From the NCBI RefSeq assembly GCF_014230315.1, contig NZ_JACLAW010000008.1, forward strand, positions 62,001-126,000: 64,000 bases of DNA, given 5' to 3'. The position numbers and the translations under genes are program-made. Under the pieces are notes generated by a model. That model was not told the origin of the DNA, ran no database searches, and saw nothing but the letters and a program-made list of their open reading frames with translations. The stretch comes from Novosphingobium flavum. GTDB taxonomy: Bacteria > Pseudomonadota > Alphaproteobacteria > Sphingomonadales > Sphingomonadaceae. Positions 1 through 8,294 of the stretch are shown here, piece after piece. Position 1 is the first letter of the stretch; every line of letters starts with the position of its first letter.

Positions 1-1632
1 GTGATCGGGGCCAATCCGACCGATGCCCACCCGGTGTTCGCCAGCCAGATGAAACGGCGACTGCGGGAGGGCGCGAAGCTGATCGTGATCGATCCGCGGC
101 GGATCGACCTCGTGCGCAGCCCGCATGTCGAGGCGGCTTTTCACTTGCCGCTACGGCCCGGCACCAACGTGGCCGTGCTGACCGCCATGGCCCACGTGAT
201 CGTGACCGAGGGGCTGGCGGACGAGCAGTTCATCCGCGAGCGCTGCGATACCGAGGAATATGCCGATTGGGCGCAGTTCGTTTCCGACGCGAAGCATAGC
301 CCGGAAGTGCTGGAGCCGGTGACCGGCGTGAGCGCGGCGGACCTGCGCGCGGCGGCGCGGCTCTATGCCACGGGCGGGAATGGGGCCATTTACTACGGGC
401 TTGGCGTGACCGAGCATTCGCAAGGTTCATCGACGGTGATGGCCATTGCGAACCTTGCCATGGCGACTGGCAACATCGGCCGGCGCGGGGTGGGGGTGAA
501 CCCGCTGCGGGGTCAGAACAACGTGCAGGGTTCGTGCGACATGGGCTCGTTCCCGCACGAGTTGGCGGGATATCGCCACATTTCGGACGCAGCGACGCGG
601 GCGCTGTTCGAGGCGGACTGGGGCGTGGCGCTCGACCCCGAGCCGGGTCTGCGCATTCCCAATATGCTGGACGCGGCGGTGGATGGCTCTTTCCGGGCGC
701 TTTACGTGCAGGGCGAGGACATTCTCCAGTCAGACCCCAATACGCATCACGTGGCGGCCGGGCTGGCGGCGATGGACCTTGTCATCGTCCACGACCTGTT
801 CCTCAACGAGACGGCGAACTACGCGCATGTCTTCCTGCCGGGGAGCACTTTCCTTGAGAAGAACGGCACGTTCACCAATGCCGAGCGCCGCATCCAGTTG
901 GTGCGCAAGGTGATGGAGCCGGCTAATGGGCTGGAGGACTGGGAAGTGACCCAGGCGCTGGCCAATGCCATGGGGCTGGGCTGGGACTATGCTCACCCGG
1001 CCGAGATCATGGCAGAGATCGCGCGGCTGACGCCCAGCTTTGCCGGCGTGAGCCATGAGGCGCTGGACCGCGAGGGTTCGTTGCAGTGGCCGGTCAACGC
1101 GGCTCATCCCGATGGCAGCCCGATCATGCATGTGGATGGCTTTGCCAACGGGAAGGGCAAGTTCGTGATCACGGACTATGTGCCGACCGACGAGAAGACC
1201 GGGCCACGCTTCCCGCTGCTGCTGACCACGGGGCGCATTCTCAGCCAGTACAACGTGGGCGCGCAGACGCGGCGCACGGCCAATACCGTGTGGCATGAGG
1301 AGGACGTGCTGGAGATCCACCCGCATGACGCGGAAAACCGGGGGATCGCCAGCGGGCAGTGGGTGCGGCTCGCCAGCCGGACCGGGGAAACCACGCTGCG
1401 GGCCGAGGTGACGGACCGAGTGGCGCCGGGCGTGGTCTATACCACCTTCCACCATCCCGCGACGCAGGCCAACGTGGTCACCACCGACTATTCGGACTGG
1501 GCGACCAATTGCCCGGAATACAAGGTGACGGCGGTGCAGGTCGCCCCCAGCAACGGGCCGAGCGACTGGCAGCAGGACTACGAGGCGCTGTCGCTGCGTT
1601 CGCGGCGGATTGCGGCCGAGCCGGCGGAGTAA
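1..1632 (+). CDS. Formate dehydrogenase alpha subunit, 3' part (5' end outside window)
   Basis: C-terminal part of a molybdopterin oxidoreductase of the NAD-linked formate dehydrogenase type, which oxidises formate to CO2 in the cytoplasm. The visible part starts at the family motif GANPTDAHP (residues 3-11) and contains RGQNNVQGSCDMG (about 168-180) and a C-terminal dinucleotide-binding domain (about 400-510) with the FHHP and NCPEYKV segments usual in this family. The GTG at position 1 is almost certainly an internal valine codon: the N-terminal iron-sulfur region and the Sec/Cys active-site segment are missing, so the gene is cut by the window edge rather than truncated. The next gene is convergent 13 bases away. 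Family is certain; which FDH type is inference. Confidence 0.93.
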   Translation: MIGANPTDAHPVFASQMKRRLREGAKLIVIDPRRIDLVRSPHVEAAFHLPLRPGTNVAVLTAMAHVIVTEGLADEQFIRERCDTEEYADWAQFVSDAKHSPEVLEPVTGVSAADLRAAARLYATGGNGAIYYGLGVTEHSQGSSTVMAIANLAMATGNIGRRGVGVNPLRGQNNVQGSCDMGSFPHELAGYRHISDAATRALFEADWGVALDPEPGLRIPNMLDAAVDGSFRALYVQGEDILQSDPNTHHVAAGLAAMDLVIVHDLFLNETANYAHVFLPGSTFLEKNGTFTNAERRIQLVRKVMEPANGLEDWEVTQALANAMGLGWDYAHPAEIMAEIARLTPSFAGVSHEALDREGSLQWPVNAAHPDGSPIMHVDGFANGKGKFVITDYVPTDEKTGPRFPLLLTTGRILSQYNVGAQTRRTANTVWHEEDVLEIHPHDAENRGIASGQWVRLASRTGETTLRAEVTDRVAPGVVYTTFHHPATQANVVTTDYSDWATNCPEYKVTAVQVAPSNGPSDWQQDYEALSLRSRRIAAEPAE

Positions 1633-1645
1633 GGGCGCCCCGGAC

Positions 1646-2713
1646 TCAGAGCCGGACGCACTCGACCCAGTTGGGGCCTTCGCCGGTGGCGTATTCGTGG
1701 ACCTTCTCGCAGGCGCCGCTGGCCGGCTCGATCCGGTAGACCACGAGCTTGGCGACGTTGTCGGCGGCGACGATCATGTAGCGGCCGAGCGGCTCGATGG
1801 CGAAACCGCGCGGTTCGGAGAGGACCGGGAAGTGGCCGGCGGCGGTGAGCAGGCCCGTCTCGGGATCGACCGCGAAGATCGCCATGACAAGGGCGCCGCG
1901 CACCGAGGCGTAGAGCCAGCGGCCATCGGGGGTAAAGTGCAGGTCGGCCGCCCCGGCGGAGGGGCCGCGGCCGCGCCGGTCGACGATCTCGAAATCGGGG
2001 GGCGTGGCGGCGATGACCTGGATCTCGGTCAGGTCGGCGTTGACGGCGTCGTAGGCATAGACCGTGACGGTCCCGTCGTATTCGTTGATCACGTAGAGGC
2101 GGCGGCCGCCCGGCTCGAAGCGCAGGTGGCGCGGGCCGCGGCGGGAGGTGACTTCCATGCGCACTTCGGGCAGCGGATCGGGCCCGATCGTGCCGGTGGC
2201 GGCGTCGAGCGGATAGCGCACGATGGATTCGCCGTTGCAGCTGGTGGCGAGGACGAAGCGGTTGCCCGGATCGGGGATGACCGCGTGAAGCTTGGGCGGG
2301 GTTTCGAAGCTGCGAAGCGGTTGTTGCAGCCAGCCATCTGGCCCGATCAGGTTGTAGCTGAGCGTGGCGGGGGCGCCGCCGTGGGGGTTGGTGGCGGAGA
2401 AGAGCAGGCGGCCGGTGTGGTCGGTCGCTATATAGGTGATGCTTTCGGCGGCCGGGACCTGGCCGAGCCGGGTGAGACGGCCGGTGCGCTGGTCGATTGT
2501 GAAGGCGACGTTGGCGAAGGAGCCCTCGTCGCGCAGCGCGGCGTAGAGGAAGCGCCGGTCCGGGCTGACCGCCAGAGGCATGACCATGCCGCCGGCGGGG
2601 GCATCCTGCACCGGTTCGAGCGTGCCGGTCGTACCGTTCAGGCGGTAGACGGAGATTTGCCTGGCGCCGTGCTGCGAGACATAGACGGCGATGTCGGGGG
2701 TCGGTTCGGTCAT
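1646..2713 (-). CDS. Lactonase-family beta-propeller protein
   Basis: 355-aa protein resembling the 6-phosphogluconolactonase/YkgB-like seven-bladed propeller family, with repeated blade motifs such as YVSQHGARQISVY near the N terminus, LHFTPDGRWLYASV (about 240) and a final EGPNWVECVRL. No signal peptide is visible, so a cytoplasmic location is likely. The substrate cannot be read from the sequence; proteins of this family hydrolyse 6-phosphogluconolactone or other sugar lactones, but many are uncharacterised. The ATG at 2713 gives the usual family length. It lies convergent to the formate dehydrogenase gene and downstream of the binding-protein gene on the same strand. Confidence 0.85.
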   Translation of the reverse strand: MTEPTPDIAVYVSQHGARQISVYRLNGTTGTLEPVQDAPAGGMVMPLAVSPDRRFLYAALRDEGSFANVAFTIDQRTGRLTRLGQVPAAESITYIATDHTGRLLFSATNPHGGAPATLSYNLIGPDGWLQQPLRSFETPPKLHAVIPDPGNRFVLATSCNGESIVRYPLDAATGTIGPDPLPEVRMEVTSRRGPRHLRFEPGGRRLYVINEYDGTVTVYAYDAVNADLTEIQVIAATPPDFEIVDRRGRGPSAGAADLHFTPDGRWLYASVRGALVMAIFAVDPETGLLTAAGHFPVLSEPRGFAIEPLGRYMIVAADNVAKLVVYRIEPASGACEKVHEYATGEGPNWVECVRL

Positions 2714-2826
2714 GGGTCGGCCTTAGCGCAGGCTTCGCGCAAGCGCGTGATAAGTTCGCCGCGTGATCCGCCATTCGCCCTCGGGGCGGACGACGATGCA
2801 GGAGCGCCCGAGCGCGGGCTTGATCG

Positions 2827-3894
2827 CTATTCCGGCGTTTGTGCCGGCGACGGGGCCGGTGCGGGCGCCGGCGCCGGCGCGAGGCTGGCGTCCATGATCT
2901 GCTCCGGTTTGATCGTGGCGACCTGGGGTACGGCGTTCCCGATTGCCGGGATCATCGCCTCGATGCCCTTTGCGTTGATCGCAGTCGTGGATGACCAAGT
3001 AAAGCGGTTGGGAGAGGTGGTGGCACCGGCGATGGTGTTGCGGCACGCCTCCTCGGCACCACCGCTCTTGCGGCAGGAAGCAACGGCTTTGTCGGGATTG
3101 GCGCGCACCCAGTCGGCTCCCTTGCCGATCGCGGCGAGGAAACGGACCACGGCATCGCGATTGGCATCGAGCAGTTCCTGGCGGGCGTAGATCGCGTTGG
3201 AGACGAAGGGGACAGGGCTGTCCTCGGCACGGATCAGGGCATAGTCATTCGCGGCCGGGGGGAGCGATGTTAGCGGGATTTCGGTGGCATCGATCCTGCC
3301 CGCGAACAGAGCGGTTACCCGCGCCGTGGGTTCGCCCATCTGGAGCCAGGTGACGGAATCGGGATCGACCCCGTAGTGCGCGAGCACGGCCTTGCTGTAG
3401 AGATGGTCGCCGGCGTCGGGGCTGGAAATGGCGAAGATCTTTCCGGCGAGCTGGGCCGGGTTCGTGATGCCCTTGCGGGCGAGGATCACGTAATTGTTGT
3501 CGGTAAATTCACCGATGATCTTGCCGCGGATGGCGCCGCGCGCGGTATCGCTGATCCATTGGCTGGCAGAACCCAGCGCAATGTCGACGTCTCCGGTCTT
3601 CATCGCCGCGGCGATGGCCGTCGCCCCGACCGACATCGAGGTATAGCGCACGTCGAGCCCGGCCGCGCGAAAGAAGCCCTGGTCCATCGCGGCGAACATC
3701 GGGGTGGCCGAATTCATCGCGTCGCTTCCGGCGACGTTGATCGGGATCAGGCCCTCGGCGTTTGGCTTGCCGACATCGTGGCGTGCCTTGCCGCAGCCGG
3801 CGAGGGCAAGGACCGCGAGCAGGGCGCAGAGCGCCGCCCCGGTCTTGCGGTATCCGCGCGCGCGCGGTGCGCTGGGTGCGGCGATCTCTTTCAT
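2827..3894 (-). CDS. NMT1/THI5-like substrate-binding lipoprotein of an ABC transporter
   Basis: 355-aa exported binding protein. The N terminus has a basic stretch, a hydrophobic segment and the lipobox LAGC (residues 31-34), so it is probably a lipoprotein. The mature part has the NMT1/THI5/SsuA-like fold signature: an early MFAAMDQGFFRAAGLDV segment followed by GDVDIALGSASQWI. Members bind nitrate, sulfonates, taurine or pyrimidine precursors; the ligand here is unknown. No permease or ATPase gene is adjacent, so it is an orphan in this window. The C terminus is an alternating Ala-Pro tail of about 14 residues, unusual for the family. The rut pyrimidine genes start 335 bases away, divergently, which makes a pyrimidine ligand possible but unproven. 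Confidence 0.85.
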   Translation of the reverse strand: MKEIAAPSAPRARGYRKTGAALCALLAVLALAGCGKARHDVGKPNAEGLIPINVAGSDAMNSATPMFAAMDQGFFRAAGLDVRYTSMSVGATAIAAAMKTGDVDIALGSASQWISDTARGAIRGKIIGEFTDNNYVILARKGITNPAQLAGKIFAISSPDAGDHLYSKAVLAHYGVDPDSVTWLQMGEPTARVTALFAGRIDATEIPLTSLPPAANDYALIRAEDSPVPFVSNAIYARQELLDANRDAVVRFLAAIGKGADWVRANPDKAVASCRKSGGAEEACRNTIAGATTSPNRFTWSSTTAINAKGIEAMIPAIGNAVPQVATIKPEQIMDASLAPAPAPAPAPSPAQTPE

Positions 3895-3928
3895 GGGCCG
3901 ATCCTCGTCTGTCTTATCGCTTCAATCG

Positions 3929-3960
3929 CTTGGCGGCCGGCCGCAGGGCCGGCCGCCAAG
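3929..3960 (-). terminator. Perfect 14-bp hairpin behind the receptor remnant
   Basis: A 14-bp perfect inverted repeat (3929-3942 and 3947-3960) with a 4-base loop, lying 8 bases after the stop codon of the TonB-receptor remnant on the minus strand. There is no T-run, so it may be a weak terminator or a mere stable hairpin; its position fits the original terminator of the lost receptor gene. Confidence 0.5.
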
Positions 3961-3968
3961 CGACGATA

Positions 3969-4049
3969 TCAGAACTTGGTGCGAAATCCTGCGGTGAAAT
4001 GTCGTTCGACAATATCGTCGCCGTTGACCCAGACGAAGCCGGCGCGGCT
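3969..4049 (-). pseudogene. Remnant of a TonB-dependent receptor (last 26 codons)
   Basis: On the minus strand an open segment ends FVWVNGDD...FTAGFRTKF and a stop, the form of the last two beta-strands of an outer-membrane TonB-dependent receptor, including the terminal phenylalanine needed for barrel assembly. Upstream of codon 26 the frame loses all protein character (Gln/Ser/Cys-rich), and no start or receptor body exists. I read it as the tail of a receptor gene whose body was deleted. The 334-base gap 3895-4228 holds this remnant, its hairpin and the probable rut promoter, and no other gene. Confidence 0.6.
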
Positions 4050-4061
4050 CGCTGTCGAGCA

Positions 4062-4090
4062 TTGACACTGCGATTGCTGCGATGCACAAT
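4062..4090 (+). promoter_or_regulatory. Candidate sigma-70 promoter for the rut cluster
   Basis: TTGACA (4062-4067), a 17-base spacer and CACAAT (4085-4090), about 140 bases before the rutB start. The -35 matches consensus fully and the -10 at 4 of 6 positions. No RutR-type TTGACCA palindrome was seen nearby. Confidence 0.45.
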
Positions 4091-4228
4091 TCGCCTCTGT
4101 TCGCATCAGGCCGGGTTATCAGTGGCTTGGTGCCGGGCTCAGACTTTTCGTTTCGCACCCGCACTCTTGGGGTCGCTGCCTTGCGGACTTCGCTCGGCAG
4201 CGGGGCCCGCAACGCGTCTGGAGATGTC

Positions 4229-4947
<719 letters not shown>

Positions 4948-4957
<10 letters not shown>

Positions 4958-5337
4958 CCCCGATCAATCCCGAGGGCTTTCCGCCGCCGATCGCGCCCTA
5001 TTCGGCCGGAACCATGGCCGACGGGGTGGTCTATGTGGCGGGCATCCTGCCCTTCGCGGCCGACGGCAACGTGGTTTGCCTTGGCGATGCGGCGGGGCAG
5101 GCGCGGCATGTGCTGGAGAGCATCAAGGCCGTGGTCGAGGCGGCGGGCGGGACCATGGCCGACATCACCTTCAACCACGTGTTCCTGACCGACTGGGCGA
5201 ACTACGCCGCGATCAACGCGGTCTATGCGAGTTATTTTCCGGGCGACAAGCCGGCGCGCTACTGTGTGAAGGTTGAACTGGTGAAGCCCGATTGCCTGGT
5301 CGAGATCGCCAGCGTGGCGCATGTCGGCCGGGGCTGA
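4948..5337 (+). CDS. rutC: RidA-family aminoacrylate deaminase/peracid reductase RutC
   Basis: 129-aa YjgF/RidA-family protein of the Rut pathway; it acts on 3-aminoacrylate. Recognisable by [39 protein letters not shown] and the C-terminal EIASVAHVG. Two starts are possible: TTG at 4948 and ATG at 4954, the latter overlapping the rutB stop as ATGA. A strong AAGGAGG at 4934-4940 is 7 bases before the TTG but 13 before the ATG, and the TTG gives the Met-Pro start seen in the family, so I prefer TTG. The end overlaps rutD by 17 bases, implying translational coupling. Confidence 0.93.
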
Positions 5338-6145
5338 AGCCCTGTTCCGGCCGGCGGACCATGCCGGCCTTGCGATCCGCGAGGCGGGTCCGCGCGGGGC
5401 GCCGACCCTGCTGTTTTCGGCGGGGCTGGGCGGGGCGGGGGACTACTGGCGGGCTCAGGCGGAAGTCTTTTCCGAGCGATTTCATACCGTACTCTACGAT
5501 CAGGCCGGGACCGCCGGGAGCCGCGGGTTGGAGCTGCCAGAGCCTTTCGGCGTGGCGGACCTTGCCGACGAGCTGGCGGCCGTACTTGACGCCGTGGGCG
5601 CGGAGCGGGCCCATGTGATCGGCCATGCAGCCGGGGGCTGCGCGGCACTCGAACTGGCGCTGCTCCATCCGGGGCGGATCGCCTCGGCCGTGGTGGTCAA
5701 CGGCTGGGACAAGGCGGGCGCGCAATTCGCCCGCTGCATGGCGATCCGCCGCGCGATTTATGATGCGCAAGGCGTGGAGGCCTATCTTCGCGCCCAGCCG
5801 CTGTTCCTGTTTCCGGCCGACTGGCTGGAGGATAACCTCGCCGCGCTCGACGCCGCGCTGCCGCATCACGCCGCGCAGTTCCAGTCACGCGAGGCGCTGT
5901 TCGCGCGGATGGCGGCGCTGGAGGCTTTCGACCTGACGGGGCGGATGGGGGGCATCGCCTGCCCGGTGCTGCTGGTTTCGGCGCGGGACGACCTGCTGGT
6001 GCCGGCCGCCGCCTCGCGCCGGCTGGCGGCGAGCATTGCCGGGGCCAGCCATGTCGAGTTCGGCTACGGCGGCCATGCGGTCAACCTGACCGAGCCGGCC
6101 GCTTTCAACCGCGCGCTGGCCGACTTTCTCGATCAACACTCCTGA
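5321..6145 (+). CDS. rutD: Alpha/beta-hydrolase-fold protein RutD
   Basis: 274-aa alpha/beta-hydrolase-fold protein of the Rut pathway, proposed to speed hydrolysis of 3-aminoacrylate to malonic semialdehyde. The oxyanion region is [12 protein letters not shown] and the nucleophile elbow reads GHAAGG (about residues 106-111), with alanine where a hydrolase would have serine; from memory the E. coli RutD elbow (GHALG) also lacks serine. The late acidic loop [10 protein letters not shown] and the GGHAVNL histidine are present. Overlaps rutC by 17 bases; rutA follows after 26 bases. Confidence 0.9.
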   Translation: MSAGAEALFRPADHAGLAIREAGPRGAPTLLFSAGLGGAGDYWRAQAEVFSERFHTVLYDQAGTAGSRGLELPEPFGVADLADELAAVLDAVGAERAHVIGHAAGGCAALELALLHPGRIASAVVVNGWDKAGAQFARCMAIRRAIYDAQGVEAYLRAQPLFLFPADWLEDNLAALDAALPHHAAQFQSREALFARMAALEAFDLTGRMGGIACPVLLVSARDDLLVPAAASRRLAASIAGASHVEFGYGGHAVNLTEPAAFNRALADFLDQHS

Positions 6146-6171
6146 ACGATCACGCATAGAGGGCCCGGACG

Positions 6172-7248
6172 ATGGAAATTGGCGTCTTTCTCCCGATCGG
6201 AAACAACGGCTGGCTGATCTCGGAGAATTCCCCGCAGTACATGCCGAGCTTCGACCTCAACAAGCAGGTGGCGACGCGGGCCGAGCATTATGGGCTCGAT
6301 TTCGTGCTGACCATGATCAAGCTGCGCGGGTTTGGCGGCAAGACCCAGTTCTGGGAGCACAACCTCGATTCATTCACGCTGATGGCGGGGCTGGCGGCGG
6401 TGACCAGCCGGATCAAGATCTATGCCACGGCGCCGACGCTGGTCCTGCCCCCGGCGATCATGGCGCGCATGGCGGTGACGATCGATTCGATCAGCCACGG
6501 GCGGTTCGGGGTCAACCTCGTGACCGGGTGGCAGAAGGCCGAATACGACCAGATGGGGATGTGGCCGGGCGAGGCCCACTTCACCAACCGCTATGACATG
6601 CTGAGCGAATATGCCCGGATCCTGCGCGAGTTGTGGGAGACCGGCCGCTCCGACTTCAAGGGCGAATATTACGAGATGAGCGACTGCCGGGTCAGCCCGC
6701 TGCCGACGGCGCCGATGAAGATCATCTGCGCGGGCTCGTCCGACGAGGGGCTCGCCTTCTCGGCGCAATTTGCCGACTATGCCTTCTGCCTTGGCAAGGG
6801 GGTGAACACGCCGACTGCCTTTTCCGGGGTCAACGGACGCCTCGCCGCCGCCTGTGCCAGGACCGGGCGTTCGGTCGAGATTTTCGTGCTGCTGATGATC
6901 ATTGCGGACGAGACCGACGAGGCGGCCGAGGCCAAGTGGCAGTATTACCGCGACGGGGTGGACGAGGAGGCGATCGCCTGGCTCAAGGACCAGGGCGCGG
7001 CCAATTCGGTGTCGAAGACCACCAACGTCAACCAGCTTGCCGCCAGCGAATCCGCAGTGAACATCAACATGGGCACGCTGGTGGGTTCCTATGCCAAAGT
7101 GGCCGCCATGCTCGACGAGATCGCCGAGGTGCCGGGCACGGGCGGGGTGCTGCTGACCTTTGACGATTTCGTTGAGGGGATCGAGGCTTTCGGGACGCGA
7201 ATCCAGCCGCTGATGACAAGCCGCAAGGACGTGGCCGTCGCGGCCTGA
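6172..7248 (+). CDS. rutA: Pyrimidine monooxygenase RutA
   Basis: 358-aa flavin-dependent monooxygenase of the bacterial luciferase-like family. It opens the uracil ring between N3 and C4 with O2 and reduced FMN, the first step of the Rut pathway. Hallmarks: [14 protein letters not shown] start, [17 protein letters not shown] near residue 110, and [12 protein letters not shown] near the C terminus. Length matches the family. It is last in the cluster, while in E. coli it is first. The FMN reductase partner RutF is not in this window, so reduced flavin must come from a gene elsewhere. The LysR gene is convergent 9 bases downstream. Confidence 0.95.
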   Translation: MEIGVFLPIGNNGWLISENSPQYMPSFDLNKQVATRAEHYGLDFVLTMIKLRGFGGKTQFWEHNLDSFTLMAGLAAVTSRIKIYATAPTLVLPPAIMARMAVTIDSISHGRFGVNLVTGWQKAEYDQMGMWPGEAHFTNRYDMLSEYARILRELWETGRSDFKGEYYEMSDCRVSPLPTAPMKIICAGSSDEGLAFSAQFADYAFCLGKGVNTPTAFSGVNGRLAAACARTGRSVEIFVLLMIIADETDEAAEAKWQYYRDGVDEEAIAWLKDQGAANSVSKTTNVNQLAASESAVNINMGTLVGSYAKVAAMLDEIAEVPGTGGVLLTFDDFVEGIEAFGTRIQPLMTSRKDVAVAA

Positions 7249-7257
7249 GCGCGGCGT

Positions 7258-8172
7258 TCAGGTCATCTTGGGTGCGCCGGTTGGGGCGGGCTCGTCGCGG
7301 CTGTCGAGCAGGGCTTGCCGGATGGCGGCGACGCGGGGGCGGCGCAGTGCGGCCGGGGTCCAGGCGAGGTAGTAGCCCTGGACCGGGCGGACCACCGGCG
7401 GCGGCAGTTCGATCAGCGAGCCCTGCGCGATTTCCTCGCTGCACTGATAGCCGGGCAGGACGGTCCATCCGAAGTCCCGCAGCAACATGCCGCGCAGGCA
7501 GCGCAGGTCGAGCCCGATCAGGGCCGGGGCGGGAAGCGGCAGGGACAGGCGGTTGGCGGTGAGCCACTGGTCGGCCAGCGGGCGTTCGAGGCTGTAGGCG
7601 AGGAAGGGCTCGGCAATCAGGCCGCTGGCAAGGTCTGCGGCCGCGGTGATCCGGCTCATCGCGGCGGGGGATGCGACCAGCCGGATCGGCTCCTCGTGAA
7701 GCAGGGCGCCGCGCAGGCGCCGGTCCTGCACTGGCACGCCGACGATGCCGAGATCGTGATGACCTTCGAGCAGGCCGGTGCGCACGTCCTCGCGGTCACC
7801 GGACTGGAGGTGGACGCGATGGCCGGCGCGCAGCGGGGCGAGCAGGCGCGGGGCGACGATGTCGGCCAGGAAATCGCCGATCCCGATCAGGCGCACCGCG
7901 CCGCGCATGTCGGACGAGCGAGCCCGCGCCGAATAGAGCGCGGCTTCGGCAAGGTCGAGACTGTCACCCAGGCTGGCGGCGAGGTCGTCGGCCGTGAGCG
8001 TGGGCACGACGCCGCGCGCGTGGCGTTCGAACAGGGTGCGTTCGAGGCTGGCTTCGAGCGCGGCGACCTGCTGCGAGACGGCGGGCTGGGTGAGGCCGAG
8101 GTTGCGCGCCGCCGCGCTGATCGAGCGCTGGCGATAGACTTCGACGAAGGTGCGCAGGTGCTGCAATGACAT
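7258..8172 (-). CDS. LysR-family transcriptional regulator
   Basis: 304-aa regulator with an N-terminal winged helix-turn-helix (LRTFVEVYRQRSISAAARNLGLTQPAVSQQ, about residues 5-34 in two parts) and a periplasmic-binding-protein-like effector domain. I start at ATG 8172, which aligns with the usual LysR N terminus. Its divergent arrangement with the FUSC/HlyD efflux operon resembles aaeR-aaeXAB of E. coli, so that operon is the likeliest target; the rut genes on its other side are convergent to it. An inverted repeat sits just upstream at 8178-8199. Confidence 0.92.
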   Translation of the reverse strand: MSLQHLRTFVEVYRQRSISAAARNLGLTQPAVSQQVAALEASLERTLFERHARGVVPTLTADDLAASLGDSLDLAEAALYSARARSSDMRGAVRLIGIGDFLADIVAPRLLAPLRAGHRVHLQSGDREDVRTGLLEGHHDLGIVGVPVQDRRLRGALLHEEPIRLVASPAAMSRITAAADLASGLIAEPFLAYSLERPLADQWLTANRLSLPLPAPALIGLDLRCLRGMLLRDFGWTVLPGYQCSEEIAQGSLIELPPPVVRPVQGYYLAWTPAALRRPRVAAIRQALLDSRDEPAPTGAPKMT

Positions 8173-8177
8173 AAGGA

Positions 8178-8199
8178 TACATATAATGGAATTTATGTA
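8178..8199. promoter_or_regulatory. Inverted repeat between lysR and efflux operon
   Basis: TACATA (8178-8183) and TATGTA (8194-8199), perfect 6-bp arms 10 bases apart, in an AT-rich island 6 bases upstream of the LysR start. Size and AT content suit a LysR-type operator; binding is inference. Confidence 0.4.
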
Positions 8200-8294
8200 A
8201 GACCACCGTCTGGCTTGTTGGGCGGAGAAGCGCAAAACGTGCATTGGCTCGAATCGACCCCTTTCCTCCAGCCAGCCGGTTTCTCGCCATCGCC

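Noticed and set aside
1610..3190. Long plus-strand frame across the lactonase and binding-protein genes
   Set aside because: Opposite two well-recognised genes; Gly/Ala/Arg-rich with no domain.
4082..4228. N-terminal extension of RutB
   Set aside because: The frame is open, but family length and the GGAG site favour ATG 4229; the extra residues have no similarity to RutB.
3895..4228. RutR-type operator before rutB
   Set aside because: No TTGACCA-TGGTCAA palindrome was found; only a TTGACA promoter element.
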